Source: Hirudinaria manillensis (Eukaryota; Annelida; Clitellata; Hirudinida; Hirudinidae). Taken from it: a stretch of 64,000 nucleotides of DNA. The notes beneath the pieces are model-generated. The model ran no database searches. It had not been told where the DNA came from and saw only the letters and a list, made by a program, of their open reading frames with translations. Made by a program: the position numbers and the translations under genes. This document shows positions 36,890 through 50,200 of the stretch, piece by piece (the first letter of the stretch is position 1; each line of letters begins with the position of its first letter). The stretch is taken from assembly GCA_034509925.1 (NCBI GenBank), contig CM067532.1, positions 4,544,142 through 4,608,141 of the forward strand, in the 5' to 3' direction.

Positions 36890-39800
36890 ATGCAAACCCG
36901 CGCGCGCACCTTGTTGGCTCTCACAAAGGTGAAAGACTGTTCTGATCCTTCTGAGACTTCAGTGACTGTACAGCCAAAGTGCGAATATTGTAATGCGGAA
37001 TTCAAAACATCCAAAGGAGCAAGAATTCACGAAAGTCGCGTCCATCCAGTTCAGTGTCACGCAAAAAGGTCAGGAAAAAGCTACGGAAAATGTAGATGGG
37101 ATAAAGAGGAATCCCATGTGATGGCAATGTTGGAGATAGAACTGAAGCAACAAGGAGTTAGATTCATCAACATTGAACTCCACAAACATTTCCCTCACCG
37201 AACTTTGGCCTCCATTCGAGGACATAGAAGACAGACAGAATACAGAACTATTCTCCAACAATGCATCAGTAAAACCAGGTCCTCAGAAAATTTTCAGACG
37301 TCATTAGCCGAGAGTCCAACTGAGCTGACTGCGAGTAGAAATTCTGCTTGCGAAGAATCATATGAGGACGTTCACTAGGGACAATCAAAAGAACTGTGGA
37401 GGAATATGTCGAGAGCTGAAGCTGGACTTAATGACCAGGAAAGGAAAAGAATCAATATCGCCCTCTCCAGACACTTCCCGGATGTGAGTGTTAGGCGCAT
37501 AAAGAGAATCAGAAACAAGCCTGGTTACAAGAGCCTTCTAAGCAATGCCTTTCAGGATTCTGTGGCCTTGAGACAGACTGAAAACCAGATTTTAGGAATG
37601 CCGCCTACGAATGAGGAGAAAGAGAAAATAGTCAGCAACTCAATTGCAATAGACAATCAGTTAAAGTTGAAGCAATTTGTGATTGAAAGATACCAAATGA
37701 TCCATCTAGATGGTGAAGAGTTCTCCAACCTCATAAACGAGAAGCTCCCGAGAACAGAGAAAATCTCACTGATTAATAAGGAATATGAACAGTGGATCTC
37801 AACTCAAATTCCACAGAAGATCAATAGCAGTGAGCCCAACCAACCTGCCGATCGTGCTGAAAGTGGACACAGAAACAACAATCACGTCCAAAGCAAATCA
37901 GAAAACAAATGCAGAACTTTCCGGAAAACAAAAATCAGGGTGTCAAAAAAGGAACAGAAAAAGTTAGAACGACAGAAGTGCTATGCTAGTTTGCAAAAAC
38001 TTTTCCGAAAAAGTCCATCATCGGCAGCGCACTCGGTTTTGAAAGAAGAATATGAAGCCCAGACAGGCGCTTTCCCTGCGGGGTTGGCGGATTATTGGAG
38101 CGAGATCTTTGGGGAGACATCGGTGGAGGATGACAGGCCTGTGGTGACGATCAGAGACATCGCAACAGAAATGCAAGATCCGATCACCAAATGGGATGTA
38201 GAGATTGCATTCCGGGGACTAAAGGACAGCAGCCCTGGACAGGATGGCATTCGAAAAAGGCATCTTGCAAAACTCAGTTACGACGATCTCGCTGTTCACA
38301 TGTCTCTCTGGTTGCTAACAGGATTACCTCCCGCATCATTCAAATCGGGAATCGTCACATTCATTCCGAAGAATAAAGAGGCCTCGACTCCGAGCGACTA
38401 TCGACCTATCACTGTAGGTCCGATTATGGCGCGTCTCTTCCATCGTATCCTTGGAGGTAGAATGTTGGGGAATTGGCCCCTGTCATGGAGACAAAAAGCT
38501 TTCTGTCCGGGGGATGGCATTGCACAAAATCTCTTTCTCATCAAATCAATAATTCAAAAAAAGAAAGAACAAATCCAAAAACTTAACCTGACATTTGGCG
38601 ACGTCACCAAAGCTTTCGACTCAGTATCCCATAAATCTATCCTCTGGGCTGCTGCTAGACTCGGCACTCCACCTCTCCTCTTAAACTACCTGGCGGAGCT
38701 GTACAAAGAAAGTGAGGTTCACTTTAAAGCAGAGGGAGTACTTAGTAGAGGGGTACAGGTGAAAAGAGGAGTTCGTCAAGGAGACCCGATGTCCCCCAAC
38801 TTATTCAATGCGGTCATGGATATGATAACCAGCGAACTGGATCAATCAATTGGTGTCACGGCTGGCAGAAATTCAGCGATCAGATGCAATTATATTGCAT
38901 TCGCTGATGATCTGGTGGTGATGTCAACAACTGACATCGGAATGAAGAAGTTGATGGAGCAACTTGAAACTGCAATGGGCAGCGCAGGACTTAAGATCAA
39001 TCCAAACAAGTGCGTTACACTCAGAACGGAAACCCATTGCAAGGAAAAACACTGGATAATCAATCCTACGCCCTACATTAAATTTGAATCACAGGATATC
39101 AAAGCAATAGACGTCTCACAGACTTACAAATACCTGGGGATACAGATTGGAGTTCGAAAGCAGCCAGTGTCGATCGGTTATGAAATTCAAAAGTCTCTCA
39201 ACTCCATTTCAAAGGCACCAATTAAGCCTTGCCAACGCCTATATATTTTAAAAGTCCATCTGATACCAAGCCTCGTTCACAAACTTACCTTTGGCGAGGT
39301 CAACCTCGGTTCTCTGAGTTCCTCAGATACCGCGATTAGGAAAGCAACAAGACATTGGCTTCATCTTCCAAAGGATGTCCCAAAGCCATTTTACCATGCT
39401 CCCGTCAAATCCGGTGGTCTGGGAATACTCCCACTTAAACAATGGGTTCCCCGGCTCAGAATAAATAGATTGACAGATATCTTCTCTGAGACAGGTGGTC
39501 GTAAAGATGAATTCCTGTTGGATGTTCTTAGGAACAACACCCTGATCATGAGAGAATTCCGGAAATTTGGAACGTCGGAGGCAAAACAAGTAAAACTGGA
39601 TTGGAAAGTGGCGACCTCAGAGAGCCTATACAAAACTGTAGACGGTTATGGATTAAGATCATTCACCAGATGAATTGGAATGAGTGATTGGATTTCAGCA
39701 GCGGTTCCAAGAGTTCCATCTGGCCAATACATCAAATGCATAAAAGTCCGAGCGGCCGCCCTTCACTGCAGACTCCGAGCATCGAGATGGAATCCTCTGG

Positions 39801-40369
39801 CTTCAAGGAGATGCGGGGAGGGCTGCAATTCCTTCGAATCGCTGGGCCACATGATCCAGAGATGCCCGAGAACGGATGGCCCAAGGCATGAAAGACACAA
39901 CGCTGTCGTCAGGGAATTAGAACGGGAATTACGAAAAAGGGGTTATACTACGGTAATTGAGCCCCGTATTCCCACAGAAAAGGGACTCAAAATTCCTGAT
40001 TTGTGTGCCTGGACACGTGACCTCTACATAGTGACTGATGTTGCCGTGACATCTGATGATTATGATTTAGACAAGTGTCATGAGAGCAAGGTTTCAAAGT
40101 ACGACATTAAAGATGTTCATGATTGGATGTTGAGGAATGCCCCAGTCGGCGTCCAAAGAATGCTTCTGAGGGTTGGCGCCTGCGTTTGCAACTGGAGAGG
40201 AGTCATGAGTGCAGAATCATACAGATTCTGGAGAGAGTGCGGCGCTTCGAAGACGAGTTTAATGTACGTTGTGCTCTCGGTCCTCAGTCACAGTTACAAA
40301 ATCTGGAGGGCTCACAGGTGTCCACTTCCGAGGGCAATCGCACTTTCTCGGACTGCGAATTCTCAATGA
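36890..40369 (+). pseudogene. R4/Dong-like ORF: zinc finger, RT, CCHC, restriction-like endonuclease, two stops
   Basis: All three parts (36890-37378, 37406-39673, 39680-40369) lie in the same frame. They are separated only by TAG at 37376-37378 and TGA at 39671-39673. Part 1 has a C2H2 finger (C-x2-C-x12-H-x4-H) near residue 31 and a Myb-like W..EE segment. Part 2 has the RT boxes FGDVTKAFDSVSH, GVRQGDPMSPNLF and FADDLVVMS. Part 3 has C-x3-C...H-x4-C and the endonuclease core KIPDLCAW...VTDVAVT...SKVSKYD. About 1160 codons in total. Confidence 0.75.
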
Positions 40370-40537
40370 CATTGGCAGTTGACGTTACTCGGCGCGTTCG
40401 ATCGTGATTTCACCTTCTGACCGAATGTCCAGGGTGATCTCGGGCCCTAGTGCGGACACTAAACTTTGGAGAGGCCGTCGGAATATTGTTGTTTGTGTTT
40501 TGGGTGTGAGGCCGAGAAAATAAAAATAAAAAAAAAA

Positions 40538-40551
40538 ATAATAATAATAAT

Positions 40552-40587
<36 letters not shown>
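40538..40587. repeat. (AAT)n tail of the full-length element
   Basis: About 16 triplets follow an A-rich end (AAAATAAAAATAAAAA). The sequence after it rejoins older unit-type DNA by about 40735. Confidence 0.9.
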
Positions 40588-41002
40588 GTCGTTGTATAGC
40601 GCTGTGCGCGTGAACTACAAGGACGCTATCATTATTTTATTAGTTTCTTCTATGAATTGCCTTGAAATTATTTAAAAACATTTGAACTTTAATGCAGTTT
40701 AGCAAGTATAGGGTTTAGAAAGGAGCCTCCACAACATTTATATATAAAAATTCAGTATTTTCAACTTTCAAATTACATTATTTGTCACGCATCACTGCGA
40801 TTTTAAAGGAAAAATCCGACGTGGCTAACGATGCTCTAAAAATAGAAACTCATTTCAGCCCATTGAATTAAAAGCTGGAGGGATGATCTGTTGCATCGCA
40901 TGATTGCACTTGGGTGAAATTTTTAAACAAATAGATCCTAATATCAATTTCTTGATATTAATTCTGCATGTATCTTTGCTAAACCTTAATCAGTTTGGAG
41001 CT

Positions 41003-41377
41003 ATGATACTTCCAGAAATTTCGACCTTATTTTTTGTTTTTGGGGTTGTTTCGGGACAATCACCAAGTAAGATTTTATTTGTAGAAACTATTAATTTATT
41101 GAAATAACATTAATTGATTAAATTAATTAAATTAATAAAACAGCTCGGGCACCCTGCGTTTGGTTGTTAAAATCCGACACCAATACAAATGGTGGAACAT
41201 CCACTTCCTATTTGAATCTGGCTGACTGTCAGACAAAGTGTTTGGCAAATAATTCTTGCGCCTATGGACTTGATTGGGATCCTAATAATGCCAATGGAAT
41301 CAGATGCTGGTTTTCTACAGGTACTAACATTGGTTCGGCACCAGGAGTTTCTCATTATTACCAAAGCTGCGCGGGAA
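41003..41377 (+). CDS. Secreted PAN-like protein: signal exon plus first domain exon
   Basis: Exon 1 (41003-41066) encodes MILPEISTLFFVFGVVSG and a few polar residues. A 77-nt GT-AG intron follows (41067-41143). Exon 2 (41144-41377, 234 nt) encodes a complete domain with CVW, SDTNT.GG, DCQTKC, CAYGLDW, CWFS and a last cysteine in QSCAGS, then a GTAAGA donor. Both borders are phase 1. The short intron makes this the cleanest copy of the plus-strand family. The frame after the donor must continue in a further exon, most likely 43507-43755. Confidence 0.65.
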
Positions 41378-43506
41378 GTAAGAAACTCACTTAATTTTTT
41401 ATCCGCAACTATTGCATTGCAACAATTAAACATGTCGGTTTTTCATAATAATGGAATGTTAAACACAATCAATCTATCGAAAGATCTGGGTTGAGGCATG
41501 AAAGAAAGAATCAAATTTTTTGATCTGAGACAGTGGGTGGAGGACTATTTAAACTTTAAATTGGATATCTACTCACATTTTCCAAATCAAAACTGTATTT
41601 TAAAATGAAAACATACCAAATTTCGATCATCCGAGCAGGAAACATCCTGTGAACAATTTTTCCTAAATATAAGTTTTCCAATTTCAATGAAAGTGCCGAT
41701 GGATTTTGCACATAGAAATGTGAATAAATATGTCACATACGTAACATATATGTCACACCCTTAAATAAACCCTAACGCCTCCTTAACCCTGAGATGACAT
41801 AATCCTTAGATGCCGATGACAAAGTCATGCCAAAAATGTGGTCCGCTTAAAGATATGACCACCACTGTGTATTCTTCAACGTGCATATTCTCTCAATTTC
41901 ATCAGAATAGTATTTAAATCACTTTTAATAACAAGCGGATGATGCGCTCATTTGCAAAAAATATTTTTTTGTACACTTGACCTCCCCCTTTAGCTGAAAC
42001 TGGAATTGTATTTAAAGTAACCATCCAATTAATCAATTAATTACAATTAAATTTTTTTAATTTTTCCACTCGTAAATTTGTACATTTGTGTATTTATCCG
42101 ATCTTTTGAGTGTCTTTTGATATAGAAGACTTTGCCATTACTACCGCATGCGGGAGCGATTCCAATTCAGCTACTTGGGTGCAAATAGATCTGTGCTGAA
42201 AAATAAGTTGTGTCAATTTTTTTTTTGTGACAATATAATAACATTTGAATATGCAAACTATTTTATGAAAGTGTATTAGTTATCCTTAGAAATGCGCCGA
42301 CTTGCCGAGTTTGCATAAATCAATATTTTTTATTTATTTATTTTTATTTTTTAACTAGCCAGTGCCATCTCTAAATGTTGTTACATTGCCAAAAAAAATT
42401 GTAAAATTTATTATTGAAGACGTAGCAGGCGTTTACAAGTGGAAAAATAAATAATTTAATTTAAGTTTTTTGGGCCAGCCTAACATACATGTAAGCTTAA
42501 ATAAGGTATGTAATGTAAGGCATTCATTTTTCTTAAATTTATGAAGGTTTGTTATTACGAAAATTGAAGAATTGTGAAAGCTAGTATCTTTGATAAGCGT
42601 AGGTTCTGGAATACTTTGGCGGACGGGAACAAAATTTGGAGGAGAGAGAAAAATTTAACAACGGGAGGGACCATTATCGAACAAAATGCATGAAAATATT
42701 CAATTTACAGGTAGAACCTTCCCTCTATTCTGAAGAAGGCAATCTATCAGAATGTATGTTATCCATAAAATGTATCTGCTAAACCGAAATCCAGTACAAC
42801 TAAGGTGTTAGACCGTCTTAGATTATAGGCATCTGGTCTGAAAGCGGTCTACGTTTTGGTTTTTGTAAATTACATTTTAAGAGGTTGAACCGAAAGCTTT
42901 ACAGACAGTATCATATTACAACTTTAAAAACTACTTTTTGTCATAAATTCAGATGTTTAAATTTTACCCCTCAAAAATGCTTTCCAGCCGCTTTTCTTGT
43001 CATGTCAATGAGTCGCCTTCTATCGAACTTGTTAACAATAGTTACACAAGCATTCTATACTTTTATTGTACACCTATCATAAGGTCTCATTGGGTGTATA
43101 TGCTGAAGGAAATGCATTTGAATTGGATTAAAAATAGCCGTGATTTTCATTTAAAGTTAAACGATTGTTTAGAGTTAAAGTCCAACGCTTTTTACTTTGG
43201 ATGACGCCAAAATTAGTATGCAATTGTCATTTTGCTTGGCATTAAAGGCATGGAAATGAAAATAATAATAAATACCAATTTAAGAATTAATGTAATTTTT
43301 AAAATAAATATTTATAAATAGGAAGATTTCGTAAATTTTGAGAGCGATGTTTATGGCGAGCTCTAGAGATTTTAACGATTGTTTGTTATTTTAGGTGTAA
43401 CGACCGATTCTTTCTTCACCTTACCTCCATCTTTAACAACAAGTGAGGACTTTCAAGAAAGTTGTTGATGAGATTTCATATGTGATAAACTATTACTACA
43501 TTGCAG
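41378..43506 (+). other. Putative intron and spacer without recognised genes
   Basis: Up to about 41820 the sequence follows the older unit copies. 41850-42880 is AT-rich with no resemblance I can name. 42885-43440 resembles 4370-4680, upstream of the truncated exon there. Confidence 0.45.
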
Positions 43507-43755
43507 CAATTACATCGACTTGCAATTGGGTACTATCCAATAACACGAATACGAAAAATGGTAATCTAAAACCAGACGCTAATACGCTTGATGCTTGCAA
43601 GGAGAAGTGTCTTAGCCAACTTGATTGTGTATCTGGTCTCGGATTTGACTTCAATGCCAACAACCCAGAGGGTCAAAGATGTTATTTGTCAACGACCAAG
43701 ACTTTATATCCGACTACTGGAATCGTACACTACTCGCCGGAAAACACTTGTTCAA
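43507..43755 (+). CDS. Second domain exon of the plus-strand PAN-like gene
   Basis: Acceptor ACATTGCAG, 249 nt, phase 1, possible donor GTAACT. Cysteines are STCNW, DACKEKC, a DCVSGLGFDF variant, RCYLS and a final NTCSS; NNTNTKNG follows the first. CYL in place of CWF is shared with domain 3 of the minus-strand gene. The frame stays open past the donor to a TAA at 43821-43823, adding 22 mostly hydrophobic residues, so it could instead be the last exon. Confidence 0.6.
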
Positions 43756-44846
43756 GTAACTCTTTTAATAGTTTGTTTATATTGTTGGCGCACTCGAGAC
43801 AAGGGTTTATCCATTTAATTTAACTATCCAATCTTTTGAGCGCTTTACATATGTGCCTAGGAAACCCGAGCTCTATGGCGGAGCGGGGCTGGGAGATCAT
43901 TTCAAACATTAGCGACTGTTATTACTTTGAACCTTTATCGTTAGCGCTAGCCAATACTTTACTTCAGTACAACTATTAAGGCTTAATCATTTCGTGAACA
44001 TTGTCGCAAAAATATTTCTTTAAAGGTAATGAGGAATATTAAAAAAGCAAAGGAACTTAAACATTAGACAACTTTTAACATATCTACAATATCAGACTTT
44101 AAAAACATATGCTATATAAGGTACATAAACTTTCTTGCTATAACAATGACTAGGCGAGAAATTTAAATGAAAATATTACAAGGAGTAAGACGTACCTCAT
44201 AAGCATTTTATTTGGAATCAATTCTCAAATGACAAGACTTACTGAAATTATTTCAAGTTTAACCTCACGTGTTTAATTGAAATAAATCAATTTATTTATT
44301 TATAACTTATTAAGGAGCTAATTTTTACTAATAACGATCTTTAATAAATTAATTCATTAAAAACTCAATAATTACGAATATTTTTGAATGTAAATCGAGC
44401 TTTTTACGTTTCGGCAGATTTTAACTCATCAAGTAAGTTTTTGTTTTATTTTTATTGCCGTAAATTAGCAGAAGTAATATATTTTAAATCATAAAACATT
44501 TGTAATTGTAATTTAATTACTTTAATTGTAATTAACATTAATATAATATTACAATATAATTACATAACACGAGTATAATTACCTGATTTTTCTCTTCATA
44601 AAAATTTCATAATTATGCCATAATTAAGCAGTTAATGTTAAAAATGTATAAATTCCTATTGTTAATATTCTTTATAACTGTGTAATAAAGCATATAATTT
44701 TTAATGTCTTAGAAAATCTTGTTAAGTCTTTATTTAGGAAAGTTAAGATGCTATGACATAATTTGAATTGAATTAAAAAATGAAATTTTTTTCTATCGAG
44801 CTCATTATAAGGTGTGTTTACTAATAAAAGCCATTTAGATTGAATT
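43756..44846. other. Spacer; nothing recognised
   Basis: AT-rich. The part 44230-44720 repeats sequence found at 2830-3290 and 6120-6560. Confidence 0.45.
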
Positions 44847-45219
44847 ATGAAATTGGCAATTATTTTTATTTCACTGTCGAAGGTTCACCTGTGCAAATCT
44901 ACGAACCAGGTAAGATGATTGCTCTAATAGTTCATTCAGTTATTATGGATTCTCGCCACATAGATTTCTGCCATAAAATAATATTTACTATAATTTTATA
45001 TAAGTTAATATTCTCTACAATTATTTCAAGTTGTCTCCTAATAATGGGAAATTTTGTAGGCTCGCTGTTTATAATGGTGCTTCTACTCGTGGAGAGACTG
45101 TTTCAACTATGATGGTGACAAAAATAGGTCCACAACGATTATTACCACAACGAAGTTCCTTTGCTCGTGTAGTTATTAACCTTCAGCCTTTTGTTTTAAA
45201 TTCTTTTTTATTGAATTAA
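44847..45219 (+). CDS. Candidate small secreted peptide, two exons
   Basis: Exon 1 (44847-44909) encodes 21 residues starting MKLAIIFISLSKVHLC, a plausible signal sequence, and ends in phase 0 at a GTAAGA donor. A 121-nt intron ends in TTATTTCAAG at 45030. Exon 2 (45031-45219) continues in frame for 62 residues to TAA with one cysteine (KFCRLAVYN). Total about 83 residues. TATAAG lies 41 bp upstream of the ATG. The end of exon 2 is duplicated in the 9.1 kb units, where a Gln codon is TAG. I do not recognise the product and it could be chance. Confidence 0.35.
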
Positions 45220-46510
45220 TTCCTCCAGCGTCAATGGTACTATTTTACATTGAGTATTCAGTTGAGCAAATAATTTAACCGACTGAGAATTTCGAATGTT
45301 AAGCAATAGCATGCATTCTATTATAGTAAAGCCTCTTGACTTTGAAATAACTCTACAACTTTTGGAAGTATTTTTTCTTCATATTGATTCATAAAATGTG
45401 ATTGAATAATAAGTTCTACGAAGGCGTTGGTATGCAAAAAGTTCGTGAAACTTGAAAACTCGATAATAAGTACCGAGATATTCTTTGGAGGATGGGAAGG
45501 GGATTTTGAACTCATAAATCTCTTCATCGAAGGCTTAAACAATTTGGTATCATTAGTGCTTCAGATTGGCCTTAATTGGTTAATAAAAGGACTGTAATTC
45601 TCAAAGCAGAAAAATTCAGAAAAATAAATTTACTTCATGATTAATTAGATAATTGAATAGCATTTCATCACCAGAAATTAAAGGTGTTATTAATACTTGA
45701 CTACGGATAGATCAGGATGCGTCACTAAACTTGAGATAATCTGGAGTCAGGAAATATATGTCGTATACACAAAAATTGATTTTATAATCTGGTGGTAACT
45801 CCCGGCGATAACCTCCAAAGTCATGTTGTTGTGACGAATTTTTTCGCCATGTTTTTAAGTTTCTTTTAATGTAAGAGGGTAATAAGTGTTCGAAAATAGT
45901 GTTAACTCAAATAGAACAAAAAATTGATGTGTCCCTTTTTAATATTACTATAAATCTCGATTTCACGGGTGTTGCTAATTTCTCTTAAATTCAATTCGTT
46001 TGACAAATTTTTCCAGACCTCATTTTTATCGCCTCTTCCAGTTTTATAATATTTAGATATTGTTTACCCTTGCGGTATACCGTCTTGTAAAAGCCCCGAA
46101 ACACTTTTTATATGATTATCTCGATAAAAAAAATGCCTTTGTTTTATTTGATGTGAAAGTGAAGTTGTAATAAAGAAAGCCATTTGTGCGGCATTGAGTT
46201 ATAACATCTGCTTTAAAGGTTTGCTGTGAAGAATGACGTAATTGGAAATTATATTGATTTTGAATTTGTGAATGCCTTTTTTTGCTTCTATTTTATCCTT
46301 CTCCTTAATCACATGTTAAAAAGTTTACTTATCATTACAGAACTTCCTCAGAATTTTCTGCTAAGATACAAATCTCTTTGCCTTTCCCGTCGTGGCAATA
46401 ATGCCTGAAGCCTTGATGCCAATCTTCTTTTTATATAGAGAAATTATTCTTTAACAATCATAGCCAATAATTCACAAGTTCATTCTCCAACGAAAATCGC
46501 CATAAATACT
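45220..46510. other. Spacer; nothing recognised
   Basis: 45125-45760 is the source-like relative of 9930-10560 and its copies. The rest is AT-rich without a convincing frame. Confidence 0.45.
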
Positions 46511-46807
46511 GTTGGATCCCTGGATCCAGATAATTGAAGAATAATTAAAATTATAATGCTGATTAATTAATTTAGTAATTAATTAAATTAAGTGGTGATA
46601 TAATTTGAGAATTAATTAATTGGTACTATTCAGACTCTTTGGTTGTGAACCTCGACAAATGGATTTATCTCGGAAAGCAGAGCGAGAGTAATAGAAACAG
46701 CAGATTCCGATTCTTAGACATTTGAGCATTGTACATCGTCCAAGCCATCTGACAACTTTCAATAAACCTGACCTTCTATAATTAGTTTGAGGACCCCGGG
46801 TTATTAC
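46511..46807 (-). mobile_element. MITE-like element, copy 2 (inverted)
   Basis: 297 bp, reverse complement of 2190-2521 with indels. It is flanked by AATACT at 46505-46510 and 46808-46813, an independent 6-bp target duplication. Ends: GTTGGATCCCTGG and GGGTTATTAC. Confidence 0.65.
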
Positions 46808-47026
46808 AATACTTTAATCACTCATTCATTCACCTATTTGATAATTTTCAATTAAAACATTGATTCAACCACTTTGGGCTTTTTCTGACTAATAGTAAAT
46901 AACGCGACTCAAAACAATTCCATAATGGTTTCATATATTTCAGATAATTGAAATTTCTCTAAAGCAAATTATTTTTCACAGTCGAGTAGAAATAAATTAT
47001 GTCCACAAATGGAAAATACCATAATG
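46808..47026. other. 3' flank of the large minus-strand gene
   Basis: AT-rich. I found no AATAAA on the minus strand within this stretch; AAATAA-type variants occur. The poly(A) site is undetermined. Confidence 0.4.
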
Positions 47027-47265
47027 TCAAGATGACACGCAAGTATAAGTAAAATGGGATGTACCAGGATAGGTGGTCGTGCTAGTACTTGCAGAGAACC
47101 AACATCTGTAGTCTGGAGCAGCCGTAGGATTGAAATCGATTCCAAATTTACACAGAGTAAATCTATATGTAATGCAGTTATTTCTGCACGAGTCAACTGT
47201 TGTATAGGATGGCTGAACAGCACCTCCAGGAGAGTTTGTGTTTGGCACCTCAGACCAAGTGCAAG
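47027..47265 (-). CDS. D16 terminal exon
   Basis: 239 nt including TGA. CTWSEVP, NTNSPGG, SCRNNC, CKFGIDF, CWFS, HFTYTC, then VSS and stop. The stop a few residues after the last cysteine and the lack of a phase-1 donor mark it as the 3' end. Two linker exons (47500-47511; 47367-47381) precede it. Confidence 0.6.
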
Positions 47266-50200
47266 CTGCAGATGGAGTAATTCGTATAATTTATCCAATT
47301 ACAGCAAAGAATTTCATTTCGTATACAAATTAGAGAAACAATTAAATGTATTAATTAATTCTTTACCTGCTGGTGGGGCAGCTGTTAAACATATTTTAAA
47401 TTAAACGTAATTAAATCAAATTAAAACGTATTGATAAAGTTTTAACGTTATTAAAATATTTATTCGATCACAAAAATGAATAATATCAAAATTTCTAACC
47501 AGTGGCTGCACCTGAAAATAATTACAAAAAAGTATGATTAATAAATTAATTATAAATTAATATATTAAATCGCAATAACTTGGGTGAATTTGAATTCTAA
47601 TATAAAAATATAAGCCCAAGTGTTTGTTTACTTGGAATGATATATAAATTAAAACAATCAAACGTAGAACAATATAGATAAAGCAAAATTTCAATCCAAT
47701 AATATTTTGAAATATAAATAAGGACTTGCCAGGACAAGTTAAATAGTAATGCTGTACACCAGGATAGGATCCAGTAATATTTGTTTGAGAGAACCAGCAC
47801 TGTGCTCCAACTGAATTACCAGGATTCCAATCAAACCCCAATTTGCAATCTGAGTCTTTTCGACGAAAGCACTCGTCTCTGCATTGATCTAAGGTCGTTA
47901 ATGACGGTTGTACAAGTCCTCCTTGGGTATTGGTGTCGTTCAAATTGGACCAAGTGCATCCTGTAGATGTTTATTTATGTATAAGAAAATTTTAACAACC
48001 AGTACGATGCGATGTAATATAATAACAATGAAAAACAAATGACAATTTTTGAAGTACTGGTTTTGGAAGAAATTTATGTTAATCTCACCTTGTGCACCTA
48101 AAATTTAAAAAAATTTAATTATTAATATACAAATACACAATATGCTTAAAAGCAACGGCATTTTTAATCAAATAAAATATTCAAACCTGTCGTAGTAAGA
48201 CCTGGAAAATTAAAATAAAAGAGTAAAAAATAGAAAAAACTCTTTGCTAAGTTGCAATTTTGACAGGGCAACCAAAATAAAAGAAAAGCTCGACAACTTA
48301 CCATTTGTTAAGCAATTGTAATGATCCACTCCATTAGCAGAAGTGGTTGTGGCTGAACTTGAAAACCAACATTGCGATCCAACTGGGTTGTTAGGGTTAA
48401 AATCGAATCCAAATTTGCATGTGTTTGGGTTCTGTTGGCATGAATCTTGACATTGTTGCAGAGTTGTTATTGACGGTTGAACAGTTCCACCAGGACTGTT
48501 TGTATTGCTTAATTTATTCCAGGTACAACCTGATATTTATACAAATGCGATAATAAAACTTTTCCGATAGCTCCACAAATGCCAATCAGCCAAATTGCAG
48601 ATATATAAAGGAAATGGGAAATTCAATTTCAAGTCGATAATGTGATAGAATTAACATCCGTGACAAATAACTTCAAAATTTCGGAACTTTTGCTAATTTT
48701 TGAGCTGCAATCTACAGTATATGAGAAGTATATTATAATTATTTCAAAATCGCGATTGTATTTCATTTAAGAGAAATGTTTTTTAAGGCCTCGCCACATT
48801 TAAATTTGCTGCTTATAAGATTCCTTAACCATTTTTAAACATTCCTAACAAATGACCAACCTCCACTTCCAGCTTTGAACAAAAAATTATTAATTAAATT
48901 AGTTTAATTAAATTTTCAAAAGAATAAAATATAAAATGTAGAACAAACCTTGATAATTACATTACTAGCAAAAATACATATGATGAGAATCAAGAATAAC
49001 AGTTATTTAAAACAACTAACTGTTGCAAGAGTAAGTATAATGATCCACTCCATTAGCAGACGTGGTTGTGGCTGAACTTGAAAACCAGCATTGCGATCCA
49101 GTTGGGTTGTTAGGGTTAAAATCGAATCCAAATTTGCATGTGTTTGGGTTCTGTGCGCATGAATCTTGACATTGTTGCAGAGTTGTTATTGACGGTTGAA
49201 CAATTCCACCAGGACTGTTGGTATTGCTCGCTTTATTCCAAGAACAACCTGGTATTTTGCGATCATGGAATGTTCTACTTTAGCAACAAAATAGGTGGTC
49301 AATTATATATTTGCATTTGATTGTAGAAGGTGATATAAAAATATCTATTTGTTTATCTTGATATTAATGGCAAATGACCAACCTCCGATTCCAGCTTTGA
49401 ATAAAAATTATTTCCAAATGATAATCTACTGTTTAATACATTCAAGAGGCCAATTAACAAAAACAAATTCAACTCACTAGTAACAGCTGAAAAGATAAAG
49501 TATAAAATATGAAGAAAACATTAAAAAATTATGTAACGAAATGGAAAAAGGCATATGATAATAATAAAAGATATGAATTATTTAAAACACAGTACAACAC
49601 TTTCAACTAACAGTTGCAAGAGTAAGTGTAATGATCCACTCCATTAGCAGAGGTGGTTGTGGCTGAACTTGAAAACCAGCATTGCGATCCAACTGGGTTG
49701 TTAGGGTTAAAATCGAATCCAAATTTGCATGTGTTTGGGTTTTGTTGGCATGAATCTTGACATTGTTGCAGAGTTGTTATTGACGGTTGAACAATTCCAC
49801 CAGGACTGTTTGTATTGCTCGATTTATTCCAAGAACAACCTGGTATTTTTGCAATTACGAAAAGTTATATTTTAGCAACAATATAGGTGGTCAAATATAT
49901 ATTTGCATTTGATTGAAAAAGGTGATTTATATATCGAAACATGTAAAATTCATCGTGACGTATATTAGTACTTAACTCATCTTTAGAGTATCCTGTTTGT
50001 CTTAAAATGATGTTAATGCATTTTAAGAAGTAATCTACCATTTGTAAATATTATAAATTCAGTAGAAAAATTATTTTATGTTCGAGTTGTTTGATCTTGT
50101 GTTTTTACGATTGTTGTCAAACACTTTTGGTTTAAATTGCAATCAGGCGGACTAGTCATGCTATGTTTGATGGATGGTGCAAAGGAGACTTGGTTGCGAC

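Larger units (their letters stand above)
36544..40587 (+). mobile_element. Near full-length R4/Dong-like retrotransposon
   Basis: About 4.0 kb from the end of one AAT array to the end of another (40538-40587). It has about 346 bp of 5' leader, one long frame with N-terminal zinc finger, RT, CCHC and endonuclease, and about 170 bp of 3' sequence. It is the only element in the block that keeps its 5' end. The frame is broken by two in-frame stops but has no frameshift, so inactivation is recent or recoded. Confidence 0.75.

Noticed and set aside
48945-48975. Possible linker exon ending CAAG before GTTTGT (also near 10870, 19950, 29060)
   Set aside because: With the visible acceptor it is 16 nt and meets an in-frame TAA in phase 1.
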